DNA from: Hymenobacter sedentarius | GTDB lineage: Bacteria; Bacteroidota; Bacteroidia; Cytophagales; Hymenobacteraceae | Reading direction: 5' to 3' | Length of the DNA: 64,000 bases | Assembly: GCF_001507645.1 (NCBI RefSeq) | Contig: NZ_CP013909.1 | Location: 2,418,001-2,482,000, forward strand | In this document: positions 1-8,915 of the stretch, one piece after another | Numbering within the stretch: the first letter of the stretch is position 1 | How the letters are laid out: each line of letters begins with the position of its first letter | Translations under genes and position numbers: made by a program | Notes under the pieces: generated by a model | The model's input: the letters and a program-made list of their open reading frames with translations, nothing else | The model's database searches: none | Told to the model about the DNA's origin: nothing

Positions 1-1
1 G

Positions 2-1006
2 CTGGATAGAACGTACCGGCTGCAGTCGCCCGGTGCGGCCATGGCGGGCCCGGGCCCCAATGTGACCGAGACCCGCAGCGCCCTGCGCGCCGCCGAACGG
101 GCCCTGCGCGAAGCCAGCAGCGTGAAAAACCTGTCTGCGGAACAGCGCAAGCGCATCGATGCCCGCCTAAAAGATGTGCAAAGCCAGCTCAAGCGCCTCG
201 ACAGCTCCCCGCGCTCGATGCGCTCCAACGGCGCGACGGTGGTGCCGGGCGCGGGCCGCGGCGAGGTGTTCGTGCTGAGCGATGAAGACCGGCAGGAACG
301 CAACGCGGAACTGCGCGCCCGGCAAGACGAGGTGCGCGCCCGCCAGGAAGAAGTGCAGGCCCGCCAAGAGGAAGTGCAGGCTCGCAAAGAGGAGATTCGG
401 GAGCGCATTCGGGAAACCCAGGACGAGCGCCGCAATGGCGCCGAAGAGGCCATAGTGAACGAGCTGCTGAAAGACGGCCTCATCAAGAACCGCTACAATT
501 TTCAGGTTGAGTTCAAAAACAACGAGCTGCGCATCGACGACAAAGTGCAGCCCAAGCCTGTGCTGGACAAGTACCGCAAGCTGTACGAAAAAGCCAGCGG
601 CCACAAAGTCATGGCCAACAGCTCCATTCTCATGGGCCGGAGCGGCGACGTCAACGACATGCCGCCCCCGCCGCGGCCCCCGAAGCCGCCGCGCCCGCCC
701 CGTCCGGCCAGCGGCGCGTTGGCCCCTCCGGCCCCCCCAGCCCCTCCGGCACCCAGCATGTCGGAGGTGCCGGCTCCGCCGCCGCCACCGCGCGCGCCCA
801 GCGTCGACACGCGCACGCTGCGCGACGAGCTCCGCAAAGACGGCCTGATAGGCCAGAATGACAAGAGCTTTCAGCTCCAGCTCAACGACTCGGGGCTGAC
901 GGTGAATGGCAAGCGCCAATCGGAAGAGCTGGCCGCCAAGTACCGCAAGCTGGTGGGCCACGAAGGCCCGGGGCAGAATTTCAACATAAACGTTTCGCTT
1001 GATTAA
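2..1006 (+). CDS. Coiled-coil, proline-rich protein with two copies of a C-terminal domain (5' truncated)
   Basis: The reading frame is open to the left edge of the window, so the start is probably outside it; the first ATG is at 41. The protein has a long charged coiled coil with repeated RQEEVQA heptad-like units (roughly residues 80-135 from the ATG), then a domain running KDGLI...F.v...eL.i..K.....l..KYRKLY, then a Pro/Ala-rich linker, then a second copy of the same domain at the C-terminus (KDGLI...F.L.L...gLtvngK...EelaaKYRKL). Domains of this kind are found, as I recall, at the C-terminal end of Bacteroidota M56/BlaR1-type membrane proteases and of related anti-sigma-like proteins. The metalloprotease part, if present, would be outside the window, so the function is inference. 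A strong terminator follows directly. Confidence 0.6.
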   Translation: MDRTYRLQSPGAAMAGPGPNVTETRSALRAAERALREASSVKNLSAEQRKRIDARLKDVQSQLKRLDSSPRSMRSNGATVVPGAGRGEVFVLSDEDRQERNAELRARQDEVRARQEEVQARQEEVQARKEEIRERIRETQDERRNGAEEAIVNELLKDGLIKNRYNFQVEFKNNELRIDDKVQPKPVLDKYRKLYEKASGHKVMANSSILMGRSGDVNDMPPPPRPPKPPRPPRPASGALAPPAPPAPPAPSMSEVPAPPPPPRAPSVDTRTLRDELRKDGLIGQNDKSFQLQLNDSGLTVNGKRQSEELAAKYRKLVGHEGPGQNFNINVSLD

Positions 1007-1030
1007 TTAAAACCAGCTCAGGCTGCAAAA

Positions 1031-1063
1031 GCCGGTTCTCCTTAGCGGAGGGCCGGCTTTTTT
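1031..1063 (+). terminator. Intrinsic terminator after the first gene
   Basis: An 11-bp stem (GCCGGTTCTCC with GGAGGGCCGGC, two G-U pairs) closes a 5-nt loop and is followed by six T residues at 1058-1063. It lies 25 bp after the stop codon of the first gene. Confidence 0.85.
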
Positions 1064-1160
1064 GCGGTACGGTTCAGCTTATTATCTTCAAAAATTAGGC
1101 TCCCCAAAGCAACCGTTGGAACTTTGTGCCCATCTATTGGCCTACGCCAAGGCTATTATC

Positions 1161-1166
1161 GGGAGG
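1161..1166 (+). promoter_or_regulatory. Shine-Dalgarno-like site that sets the start of the DUF5916 gene
   Basis: GGGAGG lies 9 bp before the ATG at 1176. The same frame is open from 1062, but that upstream part begins inside the terminator and does not look like protein, while 1176 starts a good signal peptide. Purine-rich ribosome sites are uncommon in this genome, so this one helps fix the start. Confidence 0.6.
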
Positions 1167-1175
1167 CTACATTTT

Positions 1176-3767
1176 ATGGTTCGTTTTTTACTGGGTTGTT
1201 GGTTCGGGATTTTTGTGAGCGTGGCCCAAGGGCAACAAGCCCCGGCCGTGCCGTCGGCGGCGGCCGATGCGGCCAAGCCCGCCCCTAAGCGCCAGCTGCA
1301 GGCCGTCCGCATCACGACGCCGCCCAGGCTCGACGGCGTGCTCGACGACGCCGTGTGGCAGTCGGCCCCCGTGGCCACACAGTTTTATGAGCTGGAGCCC
1401 AAGCCCGGCGCCCTCGAAACGCACCCGACCGAAGTGCGTGTGCTCTACGACGATGCCGCCATTTACGTGGGCACCATCATGCACGACATCTCGCAGGACT
1501 CCATCCTGCGGGAGCTCAGCGCCCGCGACAACATCGGCAATTCCGACTGGTTTGGCGTGCTCATCGATACTTATAACGACCACCTCAACGGGTACCAGTT
1601 CATTCTTACTTCGGGCGGGGTGCAAGTGGATGCGCGGTATTCACCGGCCAACGGCGAAGACGGCAACTGGAACGCCGTGTGGGACTCGCGCACCTCCCTG
1701 CAGGGCACCGACTGGGTGGCCGAAATACGCATCCCGTACTCGGCCATTCGCTTCAGCAAGGCCAAAGATCAGGTGTGGGGCATCAATTTTGCGCGGCAGC
1801 GGCGTAGCACCCGGCAGAAGTTTTTCTGGAACGAGGTGAAGCCCCAGGTGTCGGGCTTCGTGAACCAGTGGGGCGAGCTCACGGGCCTGCGCGACCTCAA
1901 GCCGCCGCTGCGCCTCTCGCTCACGCCCTACGTGTCGGCCTACGTCAACCACTACCCCTTCAACGAGCAGGGCAAGAAAAACGCCACCACCAGCTTCAAC
2001 GGCGGGGCCGACATCAAGTGGGGCATCAACGAAAGCTTCACGCTCGACGCCACGCTGGTGCCCGACTTTGGGCAGGTGCAGAGCGACAACCAGGTGCTCA
2101 ACCTCTCGCCCTTTGAAGTGCAATACAACGAGAACCGGGGCTTTTTCACCGAAGGCACCGAGCTGTTCAACAAAGGCGGCTTGTTCTACTCGCGGCGGGT
2201 GGGGGCCACGCCCATCGGCTTTGGGCAGGTAGAAAGCCAGCTGCACACCGGCGCGCGCCAGGCCGATGGCAGCCGGAGCAAGGGCGAGTTTGTGGTGCAA
2301 AACCCCGGCATCACGCGCCTGCTGAACGCCACCAAAGTGTCGGGCCGCACCAGCAAGGGGCTGGGCATCGGGGTGTTCAATGCCCTGAGCAACGATGTGT
2401 ACGCCACCGTGCAGGACAGCACCACCGGCGCCCGGCGCGACGTGCTGACCCAGCCGTTCACCAACTACAACATCGTGGTGCTCGACCAGAGCCTGAAGAA
2501 CAATTCCTACGTTTCGCTCATCAACACCAACGTGACGCGCGCCGGCCAGACCTACGACGCCAACGTGACCGGCGGCCTGTTTCGCTTCGCCAACAAGGCC
2601 AACCGCTACGCCCTGAACGGGCGAGTGGTGTACTCCCACCGCCGCGGCAAGGCCTTTCTCTCCGACCGGAACATCTCGGACCAGGATGGCTACAAGTACT
2701 ACCTGAACTTCGGCAAAATCAGCGGCAACTTCACGTGGAGCGTCGACCAGGGCATCGAGTCGAGCACCTACAATCCCAACGACCTGGGCTTGCTGTTCAG
2801 CAACAACAGCATCGAGCAATCCATCAACGCCAACTATAACATCTACAAGCCTTTCTGGAAGGTAAACAACTTGCGCACCTTTGGCAGCATCAGCTACTCG
2901 CTGCTGCAAACGCCCACCCGCTACCAGAACGTGGGCCTGTACCTGGGGGGCAACACCACCTTCACTAAAAGCTTCTTGACCACCGGCATCAACCTGGATG
3001 CCCAGCCGCAAACGCGCGACTACTTCGACCCGCGTACTTATCCCCTGGGCCGGTACTACCTGAGCAAGCCGGGTAATTTTGGCCTCAACGGCTTTTTGTC
3101 GTCGGACTATCGCAAGAAATTTGCCTATGATATCAGCTACGGCGCCCGCTTGTTTGTGGTCGACGGCGACCGCACCGGCCGCAACACCGTGGCCCTGAGC
3201 CTGAGCCCCCGCTTCCGAGTGAGCAACCAGCTCAGCTTCGTGTATAGTGTAGGATACGAACTGCGCCGCAACCAGATGGGGTACGCCGGCGGCCTCGACG
3301 GCCGCCAGCCCCTGGATGTACCGCTGCAGAGAGCCTTTGGCCAAGACGTGCTCATGGGGCGCCGCAACGTGAGAACCGTGACCAACACCGGCACGGCCAC
3401 CTTCACGTTTACCAACCGCATGTCGTTCAACGTGCGGGCGCGGCACTACGTGAGCAACGTGCACTACCGCGCCTTCTCGCGCCTGCACCCCGACGGCCTG
3501 GAAACCCCAGTGGACTACCAGCGCAACCGCGACAACACCTTCAACGCCTTCAACATCGACGCGGTGTACTCCTGGTGGTTTGCGCCCGGCTCGCAGGTGA
3601 GCGTGGTGTGGAAAAACGCCAGCGCCGCTTTCCTGGAAGCCAACGAGGCCACGGCCTTGTACTTCGATAACCTGAGCAATACCCTCAACACGCCGCACAA
3701 CAACAACGTGTCGGTGAAGGTGCTGTACTACCTCGACTACCTGGCCCTGCGGCCCCGGCGCAGCTAG
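1176..3767 (+). CDS. DUF5916 family outer-membrane protein with CBM9-like N-terminal domain
   Basis: The 863-residue product starts with a signal peptide (MVRFLLGCWFGIFVSVAQGQ). After it comes a CBM9-like domain (about residues 40-230) with the typical opening PPRLDGVLDDAVW and the segments DDAAIYVG and WNAVWDS. The rest matches the DUF5916 layout, a long C-terminal region rich in alternating aromatic and polar residues that is expected to form a beta-barrel in the outer membrane. The family is widespread in Bacteroidota and some gammaproteobacteria. Its substrate is not known; the CBM9-like part suggests binding of glycans or peptides at the cell surface. The gene stands alone, with a terminator before it and a convergent gene after it. 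Confidence 0.85.
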   Translation: MVRFLLGCWFGIFVSVAQGQQAPAVPSAAADAAKPAPKRQLQAVRITTPPRLDGVLDDAVWQSAPVATQFYELEPKPGALETHPTEVRVLYDDAAIYVGTIMHDISQDSILRELSARDNIGNSDWFGVLIDTYNDHLNGYQFILTSGGVQVDARYSPANGEDGNWNAVWDSRTSLQGTDWVAEIRIPYSAIRFSKAKDQVWGINFARQRRSTRQKFFWNEVKPQVSGFVNQWGELTGLRDLKPPLRLSLTPYVSAYVNHYPFNEQGKKNATTSFNGGADIKWGINESFTLDATLVPDFGQVQSDNQVLNLSPFEVQYNENRGFFTEGTELFNKGGLFYSRRVGATPIGFGQVESQLHTGARQADGSRSKGEFVVQNPGITRLLNATKVSGRTSKGLGIGVFNALSNDVYATVQDSTTGARRDVLTQPFTNYNIVVLDQSLKNNSYVSLINTNVTRAGQTYDANVTGGLFRFANKANRYALNGRVVYSHRRGKAFLSDRNISDQDGYKYYLNFGKISGNFTWSVDQGIESSTYNPNDLGLLFSNNSIEQSINANYNIYKPFWKVNNLRTFGSISYSLLQTPTRYQNVGLYLGGNTTFTKSFLTTGINLDAQPQTRDYFDPRTYPLGRYYLSKPGNFGLNGFLSSDYRKKFAYDISYGARLFVVDGDRTGRNTVALSLSPRFRVSNQLSFVYSVGYELRRNQMGYAGGLDGRQPLDVPLQRAFGQDVLMGRRNVRTVTNTGTATFTFTNRMSFNVRARHYVSNVHYRAFSRLHPDGLETPVDYQRNRDNTFNAFNIDAVYSWWFAPGSQVSVVWKNASAAFLEANEATALYFDNLSNTLNTPHNNNVSVKVLYYLDYLALRPRRS

Positions 3768-3774
3768 CCCAGTT

Positions 3775-3835
3775 GGGCCGGTGGGCCTTGGCGCGAAGGA
3801 ACGGCAAAGCCCTTCGCCCCGGCGCCCACCGGCCC
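3775..3835. repeat. GC-rich inverted repeat between convergent genes
   Basis: GGGCCGGTGGGC (3775-3786) pairs perfectly with GCCCACCGGCCC (3824-3835), and the inner parts (GGCGCGAAGG / CCTTCGCCCC) also pair partly. It sits in the 74-bp gap between two convergent genes and may end transcription from both sides, although neither side has a clear T run. Confidence 0.55.
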
Positions 3836-3841
3836 GGTTGC

Positions 3842-5461
3842 TTACTTCACCGCCAGTTGCTGGTCGGCCAGCTTCACGGCCTCGTAGAGGTTCACGATGC
3901 CGCCGGTTTTCGACAGCGACGCGAAATCCACCAGCTTCTTGGTGCCTGGTTTGTTCACCTTTGTGTGGTAGGGCACCGCCGATTGCAGGATAATCTGCTT
4001 GAGCTGCTGCGGCGTGAGCTGCGGGTAGAGCGACTTGAGCACCGCCGCCACGCCCGCCACCACCGGGGCCGCCATGCTCGTGCCGCTGAACGTGGAGTAG
4101 GTATTGCCCGGCGTAGAGGAATAAATGTCGACCCCGGGCGCAAACACGTCCACCGTTTGCTTGCCGTAGTTGGAAAACTCGGCGGCCAGCGCCGGCGTGT
4201 TGAGCCGGCTGCTGGCGCCCACCGAAATCTGGTTCGGGATGTCCTGTCCGCTGAGGTAGCGCGCCGAGGGGAAGTTCCGCCCCGTGTCGGTATCGCGGCT
4301 GCTGTTGCCAGCGGCGTGCACCAGCAGCACGCCTTTCTGGTCGGCGTACTGCATGGCCGCGTCCACGGCTGCCTTGTCGGGCGAGAAGTCCTTGCCAAAG
4401 CTCATGCTGATGATTTGGGCGCCGTTGTCCACGGCGTAGCGAATGGCGTTGGCCACGTCCTTGTCGCGCTCGTCGCCGCTAGGAGTCGAACGCACGCTCA
4501 TGATGCGCACCGCTTCGGCCACGCCGTCGGCGCCGAGCTGGTTGCCGCGCACCCCGGCAATGATGCCCGCGCAGTGCGTGCCGTGCGTGGCATCCGGCCC
4601 CTGCGAATCCGGATTGCCGTAGCCGGTTTCGCTTAGGTTGGCCACATCGTCGCCCACCAGGGGGCGCGGGTTGTACTCCGCATTGAGGCTTTTCTCTACC
4701 CGGTCGCGCGAGTGGGTCACGGCCTCGTTCAGGCTCTTGAGTGCCTCGTCGGTGCTGCCGTAGCCATTGCGCCGCAGAAACGCCAGCAGCGAACCCGCAC
4801 TCGGCACATCGGGCCGGGACTGCGCCGCCTGCCGCAGCAGGGCCGTATCGAGCACGGCCGCGTTCAGCGCCTGCTTCATGCGCCCAAACGAAGCCGTGTT
4901 GCTGGCAAAAGCTTCCGTTAGCTTCGTCAGCTGCTCTTTTTCATGAGCCAGGTCCTTCTGGTAAGCAGCCTTGGCCAACTCGTACACATCAAACAGCGCC
5001 TGGTCGGCGGGCGCCAGCGCCTTGCGCTTCTTGCCCTCAAACTGCGCCCGGTACTGGGCATAAATCCGGGTTTGCTCCAGGGTCTCCACCGCGATGTTCT
5101 GCCCGTCTTTGCCGCCCAGGAAGTTCCAGCCGCGCACGTCGTCCACGTACCCGTTCTTGTCCTCGTCCACGCCGTTGCCGGGTACTTCGGTGGGCTTGCG
5201 CCACAGAATGGGCTTCAGGTCCTGGTGAGTGGAGTCGATGCCCGAGTCCAGGACCGCCACCAGCACCGGCGTGCGCTTGCGGCCGGCGAGCAGCTCCCGG
5301 TACGCCCGGTCGGCGCTGATGCCGGGTACCCCATCGGCCTTTAAGTCCAGGTGCTGCCAGCGCCGCACCGCGTCGGTTTGGGCCCGGGCTGTAAAGGAAG
5401 CAAAAGTGAGCAGGCCAAGCAGGGCCAAGCGGGAGTAGCGCGGCGAAGTAGAAAGGAACAT
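3842..5461 (-). CDS. Secreted S8 (subtilisin-like) serine protease
   Basis: The 539-residue protein starts with a signal peptide ending at ASFTARAQ. All catalytic motifs of peptidase family S8 are present: Asp in AVLDSGIDSTHQDL (D72), His in HGTHCAGIIAG (about residue 293), the oxyanion Asn in HAAGNSS (about 386) and Ser in GTSMAAPVVAGVAAVL (about 461). About 200 residues are inserted between the Asp and His motifs, which is longer than in classical subtilisins but is seen in Bacteroidota S8 proteins. No T9SS sorting domain is seen at the C-terminus, which ends soon after the protease fold, so the enzyme is probably periplasmic or released by another route. The gene appears monocistronic. Confidence 0.93.
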   Translation of the reverse strand: MFLSTSPRYSRLALLGLLTFASFTARAQTDAVRRWQHLDLKADGVPGISADRAYRELLAGRKRTPVLVAVLDSGIDSTHQDLKPILWRKPTEVPGNGVDEDKNGYVDDVRGWNFLGGKDGQNIAVETLEQTRIYAQYRAQFEGKKRKALAPADQALFDVYELAKAAYQKDLAHEKEQLTKLTEAFASNTASFGRMKQALNAAVLDTALLRQAAQSRPDVPSAGSLLAFLRRNGYGSTDEALKSLNEAVTHSRDRVEKSLNAEYNPRPLVGDDVANLSETGYGNPDSQGPDATHGTHCAGIIAGVRGNQLGADGVAEAVRIMSVRSTPSGDERDKDVANAIRYAVDNGAQIISMSFGKDFSPDKAAVDAAMQYADQKGVLLVHAAGNSSRDTDTGRNFPSARYLSGQDIPNQISVGASSRLNTPALAAEFSNYGKQTVDVFAPGVDIYSSTPGNTYSTFSGTSMAAPVVAGVAAVLKSLYPQLTPQQLKQIILQSAVPYHTKVNKPGTKKLVDFASLSKTGGIVNLYEAVKLADQQLAVK

Positions 5462-5906
5462 TCAGAAAAATTAAAATATTTCGAAATATGCCGATAAAGG
5501 TAGCCCCGGCGGGTAAAGTCTCCACCCCGACGGCGTCACAGCCGGCCACGAAACCGCCGGCGCTGCCGAAGCTCCGGAATCAGGGCGGCCTCTAGATAGT
5601 AATTATATTGGGAAGCTGGCATCATTCCATGTTTTACTGTAGTTCTCTCGCGGGGCATGTTCGCAACCGGACACTTGCCCGTTATCGAACGGATTTTTCA
5701 GAATGGGACAAGCTATTTATGGCTGTAATGTTAAGATTAATAGACTGTTATAAAATTGGCACGCGGTTGGAATTTACCCTAATGCCCTTGGGCGGCAGAT
5801 GCTCAAAACCGGACATGAGCATTTGTCTTGCGCCGGCCTCGCCAGGGGAAGTACAGTCAGTCATTCAGCTCAACTCATCCATCACCCACCTTTTTTTCTG
5901 CAAATC
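5462..5906. other. Intergenic region between divergent genes
   Basis: This 445-bp gap separates the S8 protease gene from the small secreted protein gene. It is more AT-rich than its surroundings in the middle (about 5680-5770) and presumably holds both promoters. A 100-codon frame at 5608-5910 has no protein-like features. I see no RNA gene or clear hairpin. Confidence 0.5.
5495..5502 (-). promoter_or_regulatory. Possible -7 promoter element of the S8 protease gene
   Basis: On the minus strand TACCTTTA matches the Bacteroidota -7 consensus TAnnTTTG at all fixed positions but the last, 33 bp before the ATG. I see no good -33 element at the usual spacing, so the call is weak. Confidence 0.35.
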
Positions 5907-6392
5907 ATGAAAACCTCGTTCAACACTCCCGCTGCTCAGTTCTTCGCCCCCGCAACGGCTACCTCTCGTTCATTCGCCCTGGCTAAGGGCATTCGCCCGG
6001 CGCTGCTGGGCCTGCTGGCCCTGGCTGGCACTGGCATGGCTAGCCCCGCACTGGCCCAGGGCAGCCAGCCGGTAACCGTGACCCAGCCCGATGGCGAGAG
6101 CCTGCGGGTGCGCATCTACAACTCGACCAAAAAGCCGGCCGTGTTGGGGGTGGTGCAACTCGAAAACAGTCGCTGGATACTGCGCGAAACCCACAAGGAG
6201 CCCGCTTACGGCACGCTTCTGAAGTTCAACAACCTGCCCAGCGGGAAGTATGCCGTGCTGCTGCGCGTGGACCGCGACCGCTACCGCTACAACGTGCAGG
6301 TAGACACCAAAGCGCCGGGCGCCACCACCATTGCCGTGCGCGAATCGACCTCGCACCGCGTAGAGAACGGGCTGGCTACGGCGTCTTTGTAA
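5907..6392 (+). CDS. Small secreted protein of unknown function
   Basis: The 161-residue product has a long N-terminal region with a hydrophobic stretch (ALLGLLALAGTGMA) ending at ASPALAQ, a signal peptide cleavage site. The mature part of about 110 residues looks like a compact beta-sandwich (LRVRIYNSTKKPAVLGVVQLE ... LPSGKYAVLLRVDRDRYRYNV) of the sort found in many small Bacteroidota envelope proteins. I do not recognise the family. The ATG at 5907 was chosen because it starts the signal peptide; the frame is open further upstream. The 3' end overlaps the 3' end of the convergent meaB gene by 17 bp. Confidence 0.7.
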   Translation: MKTSFNTPAAQFFAPATATSRSFALAKGIRPALLGLLALAGTGMASPALAQGSQPVTVTQPDGESLRVRIYNSTKKPAVLGVVQLENSRWILRETHKEPAYGTLLKFNNLPSGKYAVLLRVDRDRYRYNVQVDTKAPGATTIAVRESTSHRVENGLATASL

Positions 6393-7380
6393 CGCTCCCG
6401 GCTAGCCCCAGCAGTTCCGTGGCCGCTGCGAACGGTGTCAACCGTCCGGCGGCCACGGCTTGTTTTATGGCCGGCAGGCGGGCGCGCACGGCGCCATCGG
6501 CATAAAACCGCATTTCCAGCTCCTGCACAATGCTTTGGTGCAGCCATTGGAGCTGCTGCTGCTGCCGCCGCTGCTGGAAGTACCCGCTTAGCCGGGTGGC
6601 GGCTGCGTAGTGCTCGATGGCTTCCCACACCTCGGCCAGCCCAGTGCCACTCACGGCCGAGGTGAGCAGCACCGGCTGGGGCTGGCCCGAGGGCGCAGGC
6701 GGAAACAGGTGTAACGCGTTCTGGTAGTCGACGCGGGCGCGGCGGGCGGCTTGCTCGTTGCCGTGGTCGGCCTTGGTGATGCACACGGCGTCGGCCATTT
6801 CCATGATGCCGCGCTTGAGGCCCTGAAGCTCGTCGCCGGCGCCGGCCAGCAGCAGCAGCAGAAAGAAATCGACCATGCCGTGCACAGTGGTTTCGGACTG
6901 GCCCACGCCTACGGTTTCCACAAAAATGACGTCGTGCCCCGCCGCTTCGCAGAGCAGCAGCGCCTCGCGGGTGGCGCGGGCCACGCCGCCCAGGCTGCCG
7001 CTGGCAGGGGAGGGGCGAATGAACGCCGCCGGGTGCGCCGCCAGCCACGGCATGCGGGTTTTATCGCCCAGAATGCTGCCGCCGCCGCGCTGGCTGCTGG
7101 GGTCTACGGCCAGCACCGCCAGCTTTTTGCCCAATGTCTCGACCAAATACCGGCCCAACGCCTCAATAAAGGTGCTTTTGCCTACACCCGGCACCCCCGT
7201 GATGCCCACCCGCAGGCTGCGCCCGGAGTGGGGCAGCACGGCTTGCAGCACGTCCTGGGTCAGAGCCTGGTCGGTGGGCAAGGTGCTCTCGGCCAGCGTG
7301 ATGGCGCGGCCCAGCACCGTGCGGTTGCCGGCCAGGATGCCCTCGGCGTACTCGGTGGCGGAAAGGCGTTTTGGGGGCAA
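6376..7380 (-). CDS. meaB: Methylmalonyl-CoA mutase-associated GTPase MeaB
   Basis: This is a G3E-type P-loop GTPase of the MeaB/ArgK family, 334 residues as expected. It loads and protects adenosylcobalamin in methylmalonyl-CoA mutase. Motifs seen are Walker A GITGVPGVGKST, the DPSSQRGGGSILGDKTRM switch region typical of MeaB, FVETVGVGQSE, and the NKxD-like region ITKADHGN. There is no ATG before the Walker A motif: the frame can start at TTG (7378-7380), giving MPPKRLSATEYAEG, which is a family-like N-terminus. The mutase genes it would serve lie about 44 kb away (51104-55165). A 23-bp inverted repeat lies just upstream. Its 3' end overlaps the convergent neighbour by 17 bp. Confidence 0.93.
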   Translation of the reverse strand: MPPKRLSATEYAEGILAGNRTVLGRAITLAESTLPTDQALTQDVLQAVLPHSGRSLRVGITGVPGVGKSTFIEALGRYLVETLGKKLAVLAVDPSSQRGGGSILGDKTRMPWLAAHPAAFIRPSPASGSLGGVARATREALLLCEAAGHDVIFVETVGVGQSETTVHGMVDFFLLLLLAGAGDELQGLKRGIMEMADAVCITKADHGNEQAARRARVDYQNALHLFPPAPSGQPQPVLLTSAVSGTGLAEVWEAIEHYAAATRLSGYFQQRRQQQQLQWLHQSIVQELEMRFYADGAVRARLPAIKQAVAAGRLTPFAAATELLGLAGSVTKTP

Positions 7381-7397
7381 AATATTGAGGTGGGGCG

Positions 7398-7459
7398 TTA
7401 GCTTGCGGCCGGATAAACGCTTGCCGTCTTAAAAAGGCGTTTATCCGGCCGCAAGCTAA
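7398..7459. repeat. Perfect 23-bp inverted repeat between divergent genes
   Basis: TTAGCTTGCGGCCGGATAAA (start of the left arm, 7398-7420) is matched exactly by the reverse complement at 7437-7459, with a 16-nt spacer. It fills most of the gap between meaB (minus) and the DUF5723 gene (plus), so it would be transcribed in neither mRNA's 3' end. It could be an operator or a mobile palindrome. Confidence 0.8.
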
Positions 7460-7479
7460 ACCCGACACTCCTTTTCTGT

Positions 7480-8901
7480 ATGCGCCTTTCCTTACGTTTC
7501 CTGCCGCTGGCTGCCTTGCTGGCCCTGCCCGCGGCCGTGCAGGCCCAAAATGAGCTCAGCAATTTCACGGCCACCGGCCGCGGGGGCGTCATCAACACCT
7601 TTGCGCAGGACTACCAGGCCATCGGCATCAACCCCGCCAACCTGGGCCGCAACAGCGAATCGACGGTGGCCTTCACCATCGGGGAAGTAGGGGCGGGGCT
7701 GGCGTCCCGCTCGCTCAGCAAAACGCTGTTCAAGCACATTCTCTTCGACAGCAACCAGGCCATCGGCCCCGCCGAACGGGCCGAGCTCGTGAAGGGCTTT
7801 GAGGGTGCCAACGCCCTTAATTTTAACGTCGACGCTACCACGCTAGGCTTCGCCATCAGCCTGCCCAACGGCTTGGGTGGCCTGGCCGTCAGCAACCGCC
7901 AGCGGGTGAGCTCCCACCTGGCCCTCAACCACAATGCCGCCGACGTCATCATCAACGGCAAGGACGCGGCCAGCGTGCAGCCGTACTACCCCACCACCCC
8001 AACGGGCACCCCCACGCTGCCGCCCCCGCCGCTGTCGACCTTTCTGGACGGCACGGCCATTCAGCTGGCCTGGACCAGCGAATACAACATTTCCTACGGC
8101 ATGCTGGTGCTCGACCAGCCCGGCCTGAAGCTGTCGGCCGGGGCGGGCTACCGTTACATCCAGGGCATTGGCATTGCCGATATTCAGGTGGAGGGCGGCA
8201 ACTTATCGGCCTACTCAGCGCTGTCGCCCATTTTCAACGTCGACTACGGCACCCTGGCCAGCAGCCCCCAGTTCAACGCCGAAACCGGCTCGGGGCTGCA
8301 CCCCGTGGGCCACGGCCACGGCTACGACCTGGGCCTGGCCGCCGAAGTAGGCAAAATCATCCGCCTGGGCGCCTCGGTTACCGACCTGGGCACGATGACC
8401 TGGACCGGCAACGTGGTCACGGCCACCGACCAGAAGTTGCAGCGCCCCACCTCCACCAGCCTGCAGACCTACGACGTGCTGTCCGAAATTGTCAACCAGT
8501 TCGATACCAATCAAAGCAACTTCTTCACTTACCAGGCCGAACAAAAGCGCACCGCCTCGCTACCCGCCAAGGTGCGCCTGGGCGCCGGCATCCGCATCAG
8601 CAGCTTGTTCGAAGCGGGTGTGGATTTCACTGCGCCGCTGAAAAAGGTGGCCGGCAACCTCACCTCGCCCTTCCTGGGCCTGGGCCTCGACTACAAGCCC
8701 ACCCACTGGCTGCGCCTGAGCAGCGGCGTGAGCGGCGGCGCGGGCTACGGTACCAGCCTGCCGTTGGGCCTCACCCTGGTAACGCCTTCGTGGGAAGCCG
8801 GCATCAGCTCGCGCGACGTGCTGGGCTACACCAACGAAAAGTCGCCTTACTACTCCGTGGCGCTGGGTTTCCTGCGGTTTAAGATTGGGAATAAGGAGTA
8901 A
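7480..8901 (+). CDS. DUF5723 family outer-membrane protein
   Basis: The 473-residue product has a clear signal peptide (MRLSLRFLPLAALLALPAAV, cleaved after QAQ). The segment just after it (FAQDYQAIGINPANLGRN) matches the opening of DUF5723 and of the related PorV/FadL-like barrels. The remainder alternates hydrophobic and polar residues and ends in a strand-like KSPYYSVALGFLRFKIG, consistent with a beta-barrel in the outer membrane. The function of the family is not established. A bidirectional terminator follows. Confidence 0.85.
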   Translation: MRLSLRFLPLAALLALPAAVQAQNELSNFTATGRGGVINTFAQDYQAIGINPANLGRNSESTVAFTIGEVGAGLASRSLSKTLFKHILFDSNQAIGPAERAELVKGFEGANALNFNVDATTLGFAISLPNGLGGLAVSNRQRVSSHLALNHNAADVIINGKDAASVQPYYPTTPTGTPTLPPPPLSTFLDGTAIQLAWTSEYNISYGMLVLDQPGLKLSAGAGYRYIQGIGIADIQVEGGNLSAYSALSPIFNVDYGTLASSPQFNAETGSGLHPVGHGHGYDLGLAAEVGKIIRLGASVTDLGTMTWTGNVVTATDQKLQRPTSTSLQTYDVLSEIVNQFDTNQSNFFTYQAEQKRTASLPAKVRLGAGIRISSLFEAGVDFTAPLKKVAGNLTSPFLGLGLDYKPTHWLRLSSGVSGGAGYGTSLPLGLTLVTPSWEAGISSRDVLGYTNEKSPYYSVALGFLRFKIGNKE

Positions 8902-8915
8902 GAAGGCGGCAATAG

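Noticed and set aside
1641..3698. Long frame antisense to the DUF5916 gene
   Set aside because: A shadow of a high-GC gene; rich in Val, Gly, His and Ala without any motif. The same holds for the long antisense frames over gltB, ilvB, the mutase genes and dnaA.
5608..5910. 100-codon frame upstream of the small secreted protein
   Set aside because: No protein-like composition or motif, and it runs into the start of the real gene in another frame.
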